DNA of 64,000 nucleotides from assembly GCF_003813985.1 (NCBI RefSeq), contig NZ_CP033897.1, forward strand, positions 2,108,001 to 2,172,000, read 5' to 3'. The stretch's first letter is position 1. Each line of letters begins with the position of its first letter. Position numbers and translations under genes: made by a program. Below are positions 25,036 through 36,254 of the stretch, one piece after another. The notes beneath the pieces were generated by a model. The model was not told where the DNA came from. It ran no database searches and saw only the letters and a program-made list of their open reading frames with translations. This stretch comes from Corynebacterium gerontici (GTDB lineage Bacteria; Actinomycetota; Actinomycetes; Mycobacteriales; Mycobacteriaceae).

Positions 25036-25872
25036 ATGGCAATGTTTGGCAATCTCGCGGCGATGTTCTTCGCGCTCCTCTCAGCACTCACCATCGCTTG
25101 GGGCACCGTGGTTCGCCACCGCATTGCCGAAAACTCCGATTCCCCCTTCATACAAGCTATTCGACGCCCCGCCTGGTGGGCGGGCACCTTCCTCGCCCTG
25201 GCGGGTTACGGCTTGCAGGTTGTGGCTCTTGGCTTCGGCACACTGCTGGTTGTCCAGCCGATCCTCGTGCTTTCACTGATGTTCACCCTGCCACTATCCG
25301 CCCGTTTCGAAGGCCGCCGTATTCCAGCCGATGAGCTACTGTGGGCATTTGCCCTCACCGTGGCGGTGGCGGTGCTAGTGATCCTCGGAAACCCCGAGGC
25401 TGGTGATCCGCAGCCACCCTTGGAGCGCTGGATTCCCGCGATGAGTATTGGCGTGATCGTCTTGGTAACTCTGGAGCGCTACGGGCGGCGCCAGATTAGA
25501 AATGAAAAGGCACTGTGGCTTGGCGTGGTGACTGGCGGCATCTATGGCTATGTTGCCGTGCTCTCCAAGGCCACCGTGGATATTGTGACGCACGAGGGAC
25601 TTGTTGCCCTGCTTACCGCCTGGGAAGGCTACACACTCCTAGCCGGTGCGATCATTGGCACAGTGGTGCAGCAATACGCCTTCAACGCAGGAGCGTTGAA
25701 GAATTCGCTGCCCGCCATGACCATCGTGGAACCCATCGTCGCCTTCGCCCTCGGGTACGTGGTGCTTGGAGAAAAATTCCAGGTCAGCGGCCTCAACTGG
25801 ATTTTCATGGCCGCGGCTCTTGCCACCATGATCGTGTCCACCATCGCGCTATCGCGCAAAGGGGCTAAATAG
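25036..25872 (+). CDS. DMT-superfamily integral membrane transporter, function unknown
   Basis: 278 residues, about ten transmembrane helices, in two EamA-like halves. Recognisable pieces are VVQPILVLSLMFTLPLSARF near the end of the first half and the closing half pattern TIVEPIVAFALGYVVLGEKF, typical of DMT carriers. The family (DMT, actinobacterial branch) exports or imports small metabolites; the substrate cannot be told. It is divergent from lysC by 97 bp. The ATG at 25036 is chosen because the upstream in-frame sequence is antisense lysC. Its 3' end overlaps the next, convergent gene by 8 bp. Confidence 0.82.
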   Translation: MAMFGNLAAMFFALLSALTIAWGTVVRHRIAENSDSPFIQAIRRPAWWAGTFLALAGYGLQVVALGFGTLLVVQPILVLSLMFTLPLSARFEGRRIPADELLWAFALTVAVAVLVILGNPEAGDPQPPLERWIPAMSIGVIVLVTLERYGRRQIRNEKALWLGVVTGGIYGYVAVLSKATVDIVTHEGLVALLTAWEGYTLLAGAIIGTVVQQYAFNAGALKNSLPAMTIVEPIVAFALGYVVLGEKFQVSGLNWIFMAAALATMIVSTIALSRKGAK

Positions 25873-26941
25873 CCCAAGTAAAAATGCCCACCATGTAGGC
25901 GGATACGAGCACGCCAGCCAAGGTCCACGCCAACATCCCCCACGTTGGTATGCGACGCGCAAGTGGGATGAGCAGCACGATGGCTGGCAGGAGGAGGCGA
26001 GGTCGAGAGTGCATGATGCCATCAGAAAGCAGCACATTCGCCGTGATCGCGGCACCGAAAAACCACACGAACCACTCCAAATGCCCGCGATAAACCCACC
26101 ACGCACCCAACACCACGGCAACTGCCGCGCCGACCATCACCACCGAACTGATGATGTAGCCAAAGTTGCTGTGCCAGGTGAAAATCCACTCCACGGTGGC
26201 CTTGCCAAAGTCCACGCCTGAGTTCCAGCCGCGCTTCTGCAGGCCGAAGTAGCCGCCAAGATCACGCGAATGTGCCGACGCCCAAAGTATGTATGCCACG
26301 AAGGGAAGGGCAGAAGCGATAAGCAGGAGCCAGTTTCGGAAGGTTTTGCGCTGATACACCAAGATCAAAGCGGCGAACACCAGCCACAGATCCACCGCAG
26401 TCAAGCGCAAGAAGCCACTCGCCGCCACGAGTATTGCCGCGGGGAGCAGACGACGCCCACGCATGAAAACCAACGCCCAGAAGGCGCATGCCATGAACAG
26501 GCTTTCCGTATATGCCATCTGCATGGTGATCGCCATGGGCGCGCCGAGCAGCAGTAGCGCCGAGGCACTGGGCCTAGCGGGCAACGCCAGGCGCATAAAA
26601 CCCCAGGTAGCGAGGATGCCCGCGACGCAGGCAATCCCCACACCCACACCCACATAGGTCACGCTGGGGATCCAGTGCAGCAGCCAATAGCAACACCGGA
26701 TGAGTGCCGGGAACCCCGGGAAGAATGCAAGGCGTTGTGCATAAGTGTCCGGATCCGCTGGCCGAACACCGTCGGGGCTGAAATAGCCAAAGCGAGCAAT
26801 TTCTGAGTACTGCTCACCGTCCCACTTGCCCAGATAATCCACTGCATGCTGCGGATTCATCGCCAAAAGCAGGCCGAGGCGCAGCAGGGCGGTCAATGCG
26901 AAAAGCAAGGCCGCCTTTGGCAATAGCTGGCGCGAAGTCAC
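25865..26941 (-). CDS. Polytopic mannosyltransferase of the PIG-V type
   Basis: 358 residues from a GTG at 26941, about nine transmembrane helices. The loop after helix one, VDYLGKWDGEQYSEIARFGY, carries the Asp/Glu expected for a polyprenyl-phosphate-dependent GT-C enzyme, and MAYTESLFMACAFWAL matches the PIG-V pattern. Actinobacterial relatives are annotated as mannosyltransferases that use polyprenyl-phosphomannose outside the membrane; the acceptor is unknown here. In-frame ATGs at 27007 and 27034 would place the start over the leuA promoter, so I prefer the GTG, but this is uncertain. Confidence 0.72.
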   Translation of the reverse strand: MTSRQLLPKAALLFALTALLRLGLLLAMNPQHAVDYLGKWDGEQYSEIARFGYFSPDGVRPADPDTYAQRLAFFPGFPALIRCCYWLLHWIPSVTYVGVGVGIACVAGILATWGFMRLALPARPSASALLLLGAPMAITMQMAYTESLFMACAFWALVFMRGRRLLPAAILVAASGFLRLTAVDLWLVFAALILVYQRKTFRNWLLLIASALPFVAYILWASAHSRDLGGYFGLQKRGWNSGVDFGKATVEWIFTWHSNFGYIISSVVMVGAAVAVVLGAWWVYRGHLEWFVWFFGAAITANVLLSDGIMHSRPRLLLPAIVLLIPLARRIPTWGMLAWTLAGVLVSAYMVGIFTWAI

Positions 26942-26994
26942 GGGATCACTGTACTTGTTGGGGGCGGGGGAACGTCGAAAAGCTGTTTTTGAGA

Positions 26995-27021
26995 TTGCAC
27001 GTCTCATTTTTGTGTTAGTGT
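26995..27021 (+). promoter_or_regulatory. Possible leuA promoter
   Basis: TTGCAC, a 15-bp spacer and TAGTGT lie immediately upstream of the leader peptide. The spacing is short and the call is tentative. Confidence 0.35.
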
Positions 27022-27028
27022 GTGAGGC

Positions 27029-28971
<1,943 letters not shown>

Positions 28972-29017
28972 ATATCCTGCGACTTTTCATTTGAGTCTTC
29001 GACCGTTGCTCAAAGAC

Positions 29018-29058
29018 CAGGGTGGGTCTTCGGAATAGGATTCCAAAGACCCACCCTG
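29018..29058 (+). terminator. leuA terminator
   Basis: CAGGGTGGGTCTT pairs perfectly with AAGACCCACCCTG (13 bp). It is followed by AATTGTCTTAAATT. Confidence 0.75.
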
Positions 29059-29137
29059 AATTGTCTTAAATTCCTGTAACGCAGTTGACTTCGTTCCAAA
29101 AATCCCGTTTACAGCAAGCATCGATACACAGAGCAAA

Positions 29138-29178
29138 GAGCCTTCTCTCGCCGCCAGAAAAGCAAGGAGAGAAGGCTC
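29138..29178 (-). terminator. Terminator of the repeat surface protein gene
   Basis: GAGCCTTCTCTC (29138-29149) pairs perfectly with GAGAGAAGGCTC (29167-29178), 26 bp beyond the stop. On the minus strand it is followed by TTTGCTCTGTG. Confidence 0.75.
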
Positions 29179-29204
29179 GACGTCAATCAATCCGCTCAGC
29201 GTTA

Positions 29205-31064
29205 TTAGGACTGCTTACGACGACGACTGAGAAGGAGGCCACCACCGACCAGCGCCAGACCCGCTACAACAATGCCGAGAACGGAAGCACCGGTGTTTGC
29301 GAGGCTGCGAGAGGAGGAGTGATTAGCGACAGCGTCTTGTTTTTGATGCGTGGTGTCATTTCCAACCGCGTGATTGTTGGAGTCAGACTTTGAGACGTGG
29401 TCGGATGAAACAACCTTTCCGTCCTTGTCCTGTACGAGCACCTCCACAGTTTTCTCAGATTTGGTGCCGTTGGAAGCGGTTACCGCGAGAGTAACGTGGT
29501 AGGTACCAGCCACGTTAATGTTGACGTCGTTCGCGATCACCTGAATGGAACCAGTGAGGTTGCCGTCAATCTTAGAAGAAGCAGTCGCGTGAAGAACCGC
29601 GATAGGATCGTCGAAGTTGATGCCAATATGTAGGTTCACGACCGTAGCAACGAAGATCGTAACCGAAGAATCTTCTTTTTCATCCTTCGGTTTTACATGG
29701 ACATCCACAGCTTTCTTAGTGGAAGCGCCGTCCGAGTCTGTGACCCGAAGTACGACCTGGTAATTACCCGGTGTATCGGGATCAACCGTATTGGAGACAA
29801 CTTCAATCTTATCGCTGAGGTCGCCGTCCTCCTCGTCCTGAGCTGTAGCTTTGATAACATCAACCGGATCGGAGAAATCTGTTCCTTGATCAATCTCGAT
29901 ACTATCCGGTGCCTTCAGGATTGGAGCGGCATTGAGCTCAACTGTTTTCGGGACAATCTTGATCGGCACGATCTGTTCATGGCGCGCCCCTGCACTATCG
30001 GTGACAGCTAGCACCACTGTGTAGTCACCGGGCCGAACTGTATCGACGTCATTTGAGACGATTTCAATCTTGTCTGTGAGATCGCCGTCTTCGGGGTCGA
30101 AAGCTGTGGCATCCAGGTCATCTGGCGAGAAGTTCGTACCAACCGGGAACGTCGTCGGACCATTCACCGTGATCGCGGGAACCTCATTGAGTTTCTTCTT
30201 CGGAGTAATAGTGATCGGGATGACCTGCTCATGGCGCGCCCCTGCACTGTCAGTCACCGCATACACGACCTCGTAATCACCAGGGGTAGCAGTGTTGACG
30301 TTGTTAGAGATGATTTCAAGTTGATCAGTGAGGTCGCCATCTTCAGGATCCGATGCACTCACCGAAAGGTCATCTGGCGAGAAGTTCGTACCAACCGGGA
30401 ACGTCGTCGGACCATTCACCGTAATGCTTGGAGTTTTGTTCAATTCACGTTTTGGCGTGATGGTGACATATGCCGTGTGGGCAGCTCGATTACCGAAGCT
30501 GTCATAAACTGCAAACTCGACTTGGTACTCGCCGGGACGAACCGTGTCGACGTTGTTAGAGACTACCTCCACCTGATCACTGATGTCGCCGTCTTCTGGA
30601 TCAATGGCAACAGGATTGAGATCCGAGGGTGAGAACTGGGTGCCTACCGGAAACGTAGTTGGGCCGTTGGTGCTAAGAGAAGGAACTCGATCGACTTTTA
30701 CCGGAGTAGGCTGGGGTTTTTCTTCGTCAGAGGAGCCGTCCTCAGTAGTGTCGGACGTTGGGGGTTGAGTTACTTCAGACGTTGGTGCTTCTTCCGCAGC
30801 GGCTGATTCTTGAGGTTCAGTTTCCGTGACTGCAGGCTCCGTTGAATCTGAATCGTTAGCGGCGGTTTCTGCTGGCACTTCGCTTTCAGCATCAGCAGCG
30901 GGGACATCTTCCACTGTTTCCGCCGGGGCAGCACTGACAGTTGGCTGCTCGGATTCGACGGCTCCTGCTACGGGAGCAAACGCGACACCGGTACCGAGCA
31001 TTAGAGATGGCACGGTGATCGCGGCAATCGCCTGAACGCCAAACCTTCTTGAACTCTTAGACAT
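29205..31064 (-). CDS. Sortase-anchored surface protein with five Ig-like (DUF5011-type) repeats
   Basis: 619 residues. A signal peptide (about 1-35) is followed by a Glu/Ala/Thr/Ser-rich stalk (36-115) and five repeats of about 88 residues (120-545). Three contain NGPTTFPVGTNFSPDDL and most contain DPEDGDLTDKIEIVSN and PGDYTVVLAVTDSAG, the signature of cadherin/Ig-like adhesin repeats. It ends with the sorting signal LANTG (588-592), a hydrophobic helix and RRRKQS. LAxTG is the motif recognised by class E sortases. The repeats contain DNA identical over 55 bp, implying recent duplication or conversion. The protein is probably an adhesin; no ligand can be named. The AT content is higher than in neighbours. 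Confidence 0.88.
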   Translation of the reverse strand: MSKSSRRFGVQAIAAITVPSLMLGTGVAFAPVAGAVESEQPTVSAAPAETVEDVPAADAESEVPAETAANDSDSTEPAVTETEPQESAAAEEAPTSEVTQPPTSDTTEDGSSDEEKPQPTPVKVDRVPSLSTNGPTTFPVGTQFSPSDLNPVAIDPEDGDISDQVEVVSNNVDTVRPGEYQVEFAVYDSFGNRAAHTAYVTITPKRELNKTPSITVNGPTTFPVGTNFSPDDLSVSASDPEDGDLTDQLEIISNNVNTATPGDYEVVYAVTDSAGARHEQVIPITITPKKKLNEVPAITVNGPTTFPVGTNFSPDDLDATAFDPEDGDLTDKIEIVSNDVDTVRPGDYTVVLAVTDSAGARHEQIVPIKIVPKTVELNAAPILKAPDSIEIDQGTDFSDPVDVIKATAQDEEDGDLSDKIEVVSNTVDPDTPGNYQVVLRVTDSDGASTKKAVDVHVKPKDEKEDSSVTIFVATVVNLHIGINFDDPIAVLHATASSKIDGNLTGSIQVIANDVNINVAGTYHVTLAVTASNGTKSEKTVEVLVQDKDGKVVSSDHVSKSDSNNHAVGNDTTHQKQDAVANHSSSRSLANTGASVLGIVVAGLALVGGGLLLSRRRKQS

Positions 31065-31357
31065 ACATCCGACCTTTCTTAGAGCTTCGAGGAGGGGACA
31101 ATTTCAGGTTAAATCGCCAGTACTCGTTTTTCTACCGGAAGTAATCGATTTTCTCGCATTTATGGCCGATTTTGAGCAGTAAACACCCCCATAATTGGCT
31201 ACAAATCCAACAACATCAATGTCCTGTTTTTAGGAAAGTGGCACTCTCTGGTGCAGGTTTTCCAAAAAACTCATTTTGCTCCGAAAATTTAATCAAAGCT
31301 CTCAAGCGGGGTTAGCTGATGTAAAGTCCGAAACTCCCCTCCTTATAGACTGGGTTC
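31065..31357. promoter_or_regulatory. Divergent promoter region of the surface protein and DnaQ-like genes
   Basis: 293 bp, AT-rich. TATAGA at 31344-31349 is only 8 bp from the 31358 ATG, which suggests a leaderless transcript for the DnaQ-like gene. No clear operator. Confidence 0.4.
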
Positions 31358-32626
31358 ATGAGTGATGGGCAACGCAGTGAACAGCAGGCGCAGCAGCTAA
31401 GTCAGCGTCGCCGACGCGGAAGACGCTTTCGTAGCAACCAAGCTCAACCCACAACCGCTAGGCGGGATCGCGCCACCTCCAGACGCAATGCTGGAGAAAA
31501 GCCTCAAAGACCAGTTCAGAACGGCAAAAACGATACGCCCCCTTCCCACAATCAGAATCAAGTTGCGCAGACTTCTCAGCAAGAGCCACACAACCAACGC
31601 AATAAGCGATCGAAACCGAAGCTGAATACAGCCGCTATCGAACACGCCCCTTATGTGGCTCTTTCGATTCAGTCCTCGGGCATTCATCCCTCTACCTCCA
31701 AGCTGGTCAGCATCGACGCGGTGACGTTTACTAAGGACGGTGAGCAGGTGGAGCAGTTTCATGTGGTGCTCAATTCTGGTTCGGATGCGGGTCCCTATCA
31801 TCTGCATGGGTTAAGGGAGGACGAGATTGCTCAGGGGAAACGTTTTGGTGAGGTGCTCAAGCGCGTTGACAAGCTGATTGACGGGCGCGTCCTTCTGGTA
31901 CATAACGCGCCGCGTGTGTGGGGATTTATTGTGTCGGAGGCCAGGCGGGCGATGGCGGAGGCAGCTAGGGCGAATCGGCAGCGTGGTAGGCAAAAGCGCA
32001 GGCAGCGGGTTGGGCATGTGCCGCAGCCGAAGGAGATTGTGGATACGTTGGCGTCGGCGCGCAGGCAAGGGCTGCAATTTGCGGACACGCGCGTGCTGAA
32101 CGTGGCGCGGGAACTGGGGCTTGAGGCGCCGGACGCGAAGGCAAACATGGCGCGCACCAAACTCAGTGAGGCGGAGACCAGCCGCGAGCAAACGCTCATG
32201 ATTGCCCGGATGTTCTTTGTGCAGCGCGCGTGGCAGATTCTGGCGGTGCACAACCCGGAGGACCTGCGCGCGGACAAGTTCGGGCTGCAACGCTCCGACC
32301 TGCGCATTGATGCCACCCATATGCCGCGAGAGTTTGAAAATCCGGGCGTGTACACCCCCGAGCGTGGCTTGGTGCAGGGGATGGAAGTGGTGGTGGCGCC
32401 CGAAATTGCCATGGACCCGGACCGCATCATCGAAGCTGCCGTGCGCGAGAACCTGGCTTATAACGAGAAGCTGACGCGCCAGACTTCGGTGGTGGTGTGC
32501 AATAAGCGGGAAGACCTGGTGGGCAAAGCGATGCACGGCGACCGCAAGGGCATTCCGCTGCTCAGCGACGAGGAGTTTCTGCGGGCGTGCGAGCAGGTGG
32601 CGCCGGGCAAGCGTTTGAAAGACTAG
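31358..32626 (+). CDS. DnaQ-like exonuclease-fold protein with degenerate active site and BRCT-like end
   Basis: 422 residues. Residues 1-95 are a basic, Gln/Arg/Asn-rich disordered tail. The exonuclease fold follows, but motif I, normally D-x-E, reads YVALSIQSSG (Asp to Ser, Glu to Gln). Motif II (LVHNAPRVWGFI) lacks its Asp, and no motif III His-Asp pair is visible. The last ~80 residues (VVVCNKREDLVGKAMHGD..GIPLLSDEEFL) look like a BRCT domain. It is therefore probably a non-catalytic nucleic-acid-binding protein. A homologue occupies this place upstream of murT in C. glutamicum, as I recall. It is followed 12 bp later by murT. Confidence 0.78.
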   Translation: MSDGQRSEQQAQQLSQRRRRGRRFRSNQAQPTTARRDRATSRRNAGEKPQRPVQNGKNDTPPSHNQNQVAQTSQQEPHNQRNKRSKPKLNTAAIEHAPYVALSIQSSGIHPSTSKLVSIDAVTFTKDGEQVEQFHVVLNSGSDAGPYHLHGLREDEIAQGKRFGEVLKRVDKLIDGRVLLVHNAPRVWGFIVSEARRAMAEAARANRQRGRQKRRQRVGHVPQPKEIVDTLASARRQGLQFADTRVLNVARELGLEAPDAKANMARTKLSEAETSREQTLMIARMFFVQRAWQILAVHNPEDLRADKFGLQRSDLRIDATHMPREFENPGVYTPERGLVQGMEVVVAPEIAMDPDRIIEAAVRENLAYNEKLTRQTSVVVCNKREDLVGKAMHGDRKGIPLLSDEEFLRACEQVAPGKRLKD

Positions 32627-32637
32627 AATTGCTCGGC

Positions 32638-33912
32638 ATGACGTTACCTTCTGTGTCATTTGGCCGGATTCGCAGTGCTGTGGCCGTGGCTGCGGCAAAG
32701 CTCGCTACTCAGGCTTCGCGCGCCACGGGTCGCGGTTCTGGTGGCATGATTGGCGGGTTGATTGCGGAGAAGATCGACCCGAACATCATGGTTTCCCTCG
32801 GCGGCGAGCGGCCGGTTGCGCTGGTCACGGGCACGAATGGCAAGTCCACAACCACTCGCATGTTGGCTTCGGCGCTGCGCACTGAGCACACGGTGGCCAC
32901 GAATGAGGGTGGCGACAATATGGACGCCGGTATCATTTCCGCGCTCATGGCCGGCCGCGATGCTTCCCATGTGGTGCTTGAGGTGGATGAGTTGCATGTG
33001 CCGAAGGTGGCGGAGCGCCTGAATCCGCAGTGCTTGGTGTTGCTGAATCTTTCGCGCGATCAGTTGGATCGTGTGGGAGAGATCAACAAGATTGAGCGCG
33101 CCCTGCGCGAATGCGTGAACGCTCATCCTGATATGACGGTGATTGCTAATTGCGATGATGTGCTGATCACCTCCGTCGCCTACGACGCCCCGAACGTGGT
33201 GTGGGTTTCTGCGGGCGCGGGATGGCTCGGCGATGCTGTTTCCTGCCCGCGCACTGGCGGCCACATTGTTCATGATGGTTCGGATTGGTATGCGGTAAAG
33301 AAGCTTGTCGACGGCCGCACGTTCCGACGCCCCACGCCCACGTGGGAGATCACGCCCCAGGGAATCCGCCGCGCCGACGCCGAGCCCGTGGCGCTGAACT
33401 TGGCGCTGCCGGGCAATGCCAACCGCGGCAATGCCACCCAGGCTGTAGCTGCGGCGGTGGAGCGTTTCTCGGTGCCGCTGGATAAGGCTGTGGCGGCGGT
33501 GGAAACTGTCGATGACGTGGCTGGACGCTACTCCACTATCACCTTGGGTGAGCACGAGATTCACCTGCTGTTGGCGAAGAATCCCGCTGGTTGGCAGGAG
33601 GCGTTGTCGATGGTGGATCGCAGCGCCGATGGCTTGGTGATCGCCGTGAATGGCCAGGTGGCTGATGGTGAGGATTTGTCCTGGCTGTGGGACGTCAAAT
33701 TTGAGGAGCTCGAAACCCTCGCCGTGAAGGCTTCCGGTGAACGTGGCACCGACCTCGCCGTGCGCCTCACCTACGCATCAGTGCAGCATGAGCTGGTCAA
33801 AGATCCTGTGGAGGCCATCGAGGCGTGCCCGCCCGGCCGGGTGGAAGTGCTGGCCAATTACACCGCGTTTAGGGATCTTAAGCGCGCTCTCGAAGCCAAG
33901 AAGGAGGCTTAA
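32638..33912 (+). CDS. murT: Lipid II isoglutaminyl synthase, MurT subunit
   Basis: 424 residues, Mur-ligase family. The ATP motif VTGTNGKSTTTRML is near residue 62, the central ligase domain contains LEVDELHVPKV, and a C-terminal DUF1727 domain ends ANYTAFRDLKRALE. With GatD it amidates D-glutamate of lipid II, which is needed for peptidoglycan cross-linking. The zinc ribbon of other MurT proteins is degraded: only the first Cys of CPRTGG remains. It abuts gatD with no gap (stop at 33912, ATG at 33913). Confidence 0.94.
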   Translation: MTLPSVSFGRIRSAVAVAAAKLATQASRATGRGSGGMIGGLIAEKIDPNIMVSLGGERPVALVTGTNGKSTTTRMLASALRTEHTVATNEGGDNMDAGIISALMAGRDASHVVLEVDELHVPKVAERLNPQCLVLLNLSRDQLDRVGEINKIERALRECVNAHPDMTVIANCDDVLITSVAYDAPNVVWVSAGAGWLGDAVSCPRTGGHIVHDGSDWYAVKKLVDGRTFRRPTPTWEITPQGIRRADAEPVALNLALPGNANRGNATQAVAAAVERFSVPLDKAVAAVETVDDVAGRYSTITLGEHEIHLLLAKNPAGWQEALSMVDRSADGLVIAVNGQVADGEDLSWLWDVKFEELETLAVKASGERGTDLAVRLTYASVQHELVKDPVEAIEACPPGRVEVLANYTAFRDLKRALEAKKEA

Positions 33913-34650
33913 ATGCTCACCATCGGACTCATCCTGCCCGACGTCCTTGGCACCTACGGCGATGACGGCAATGCTCTCGTGCTTCGCCAACGCGCTCGCA
34001 TGCGCGGCATCGACACCGAAATCAAGCCGATCAAACTTGGCGAGGCCGTCCCCGAATCCCTCGACGTCTACTGCGTCGGCGGCGGCGAGGACACGGCACA
34101 GGTGCTTGCCTCCGAGCATCTCCGCAAAGACGGCGGCCTGATCCGCGCCGCGAACGCTGGCCGCCCCATCCTGGGCATTTGCGCTGGCCTGCAAGTTTTG
34201 GGCACCAGCTTCCGCGCCTCGGAGGGCATCGTTGAGGGCGTTGGGCTTATCGACGCCACCACCGTCTCCCTGGAAAAGCGCGCCATTGGTGAGGTGCAGT
34301 CCTCCCCCACCGGTGCCGGGATCACCGCAGCACTGGATCAGCCACTGACCGGCTTTGAGAACCACATGGGCGCCACCATCCTCGGCCCCGACGCCTCCCC
34401 GCTGGGGCGCGTCACCCGGGGCGTGGGCAACACCGACGCCCTCGGCGCCTCCGAGTCCCCCGAGCAAGTAGGGGTTGAGGGCGTGGTGCAGGGCAATGTG
34501 ATCTGTACGTACATGCACGGTCCGGCACTTGCCCGCAACCCACAGCTCGCAGACCTTCTACTCGCCCAAGCGATGGGCACCACCCTGGCAGAGCTGGAAC
34601 CGCTGGACATTGAGGTTGTGGCGCAGCTACGCAAAGAGCGCACGCGCTAG
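33913..34650 (+). CDS. gatD: Lipid II isoglutaminyl synthase, glutamine amidotransferase subunit GatD
   Basis: 245 residues, CobB/CobQ-like class I glutaminase. The nucleophile Cys is in ILGICAGLQVLG (about residue 93) and the His in CTYMHGPALARNP (about 200). It hydrolyses glutamine and passes ammonia to MurT. Its end overlaps the remains of the convergent pseudogene by 24 bp. Confidence 0.94.
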   Translation: MLTIGLILPDVLGTYGDDGNALVLRQRARMRGIDTEIKPIKLGEAVPESLDVYCVGGGEDTAQVLASEHLRKDGGLIRAANAGRPILGICAGLQVLGTSFRASEGIVEGVGLIDATTVSLEKRAIGEVQSSPTGAGITAALDQPLTGFENHMGATILGPDASPLGRVTRGVGNTDALGASESPEQVGVEGVVQGNVICTYMHGPALARNPQLADLLLAQAMGTTLAELEPLDIEVVAQLRKERTR

Positions 34651-36205
34651 GCAGGATCTGGCCGGTGTGCCGAAGCTAGGCGGTACCGCTGCTTTTTGCT
34701 GATCGGTGCTGAGCCCGGTTTCATTTTGAAGCTGTTGCTTCGTCAATGAACGATCGGCTCTAGCCAGGGCACCAAGGATGCCCTGCTGCTTTTCTTGCAT
34801 CGAAATGTGCTTCTTCTCGCCAGAACTTGTGGCTTTACGCAACGGCTCACCTCCCGCCATCTTGTAGTAGTACTCCACCGCGCGGCCAGTGCCTTTAAGC
34901 TCTGCCAGGCCAAATTGCACCAATTCTTGTAGTTCGCTGCGCACCTGCGTTGAGTCCATAGGGAACATTCCGGGGTAGGTGGCGTTGGTCATCGGCTTGC
35001 CTGATTTCATTGTGACCAGCGCATGCTTCTGTGCTGCGGTGAGGGTGGCGGCGCCCGGAATCTCGTTGAGCCACTGCAATTGCTCGGCGCTCAGGATCGA
35101 CAAGGGCGTAAGGATTGCCTGGAACTGCACCACTTTGTCCCGGAGGTAGGGTTCTGGCAGGAATGCCTCGGCGAGCGCTTGCCGGGCTGCTGGAATACCA
35201 GTGCATGCGCCTCGATCAAGCGATGACCAATAAGCCGAGCACATGTCTAAGAGCACTGGGTTGCGCACATATCCCGTCTTGCCTAGCTGGCGCTCCGTGA
35301 TGCCCCAAAGTCCACCGGGATTGCTCAAAATAAGCTTCGATGGTGCCTTCACAACCTGTGTGAATGCACCAAAGCTGGCGTTTGAAAGATCACGGTGCAC
35401 AATGGCGTTGGCAATCAACTCGCGGATGGCAACCGCAGGCAGTTCCGGCAGATCGGGGGCGGGGCCGTGAAATTTACACGAATCAATAAGGCGCACCTCA
35501 GACGCATTTCCTGGACCAGGCTGTACATGAGCTTTGATGGTGAGGTGCGCACGCCCAGGGTATAGACAGCGGCGACGGTGGTGCACCATCTTCATTCGCC
35601 ACCACATTCGTCGGCAACAATTGCTCGTCACGGCTCGATCTGCGCAGCGTCGGAGAGCTCGACCATTGTGCATCGAGGTACTATTCCAGCAACTCCAGAT
35701 CGCGCACAACGTCTGCCTCCAAGACGGGATCACGATCGTAACGAGGTTGTTTGCCAGCGCCCACAAGGTGAAGCGACTCCAGGGCAGAAAGCCGGTAGTC
35801 GCCATCGGCTGAGCGTGTGTAGGCGCGACCACGATCGCCCACCTTGAAAGGCTTGAAATCGCTCGGCTGTGGCGGAATTACGCAGGTAATAACAGTTTCG
35901 CCTTCGATCTGGTGAGCTTCAACTGCGCCGAGCTGCATTGGAGGGCGAATTTTGTTGCGCGCCTTACTGCCTAAAGCATCCACAGCGGCCTTCGCGTCCC
36001 ACACACCACGGAGATCGAATGCACCGCCATTTTCAGCGACACCGAGGATGATCATGCCGCCTTCAGAAGTACTGGCGAAGGCGGCTAGCGTCTCGTCGAT
36101 CGTGTCCGGCATCCCCCGGGATGCGTCCTTCACTTCGATTCTTTAGGAGTCATTGCCGAACTCGCGAAGCAACCAGGTAATCCCCAAAACTTCAGCATCA
36201 TTCAT
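34651..36205 (-). pseudogene. Decayed AlbA_2/Schlafen-type ATP-binding transcriptional regulator-like gene
   Basis: The original start is probably the ATG at 36205 (MNDAEVLGITWLLREFGNDS). The frame is broken by a TAA at 36143-36145, after which it continues RIEVKDASRGMPDTI, the core of an AlbA_2 domain (usually E-x-K..G-x-P). A TAG at 35681-35683 (after VVRDLELLE) and at least one frameshift between about 35600 and 35530 follow; DGAP..TVAAVYTLG is in one frame and HLTIKAHVQPG in another. The C-terminal half has the HATPase_c_4 type motif AIRELIANAIVHRDLS and a winged-helix tail. With two nonsense changes and a shift, it is not functional as one protein. Intact relatives bind DNA and often travel with defence or mobile loci. 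Confidence 0.82.
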
Positions 36206-36254
36206 GATCCGAGAGGATCAATGATGATTCAGGATTCAACAATGATGAGTTTTC

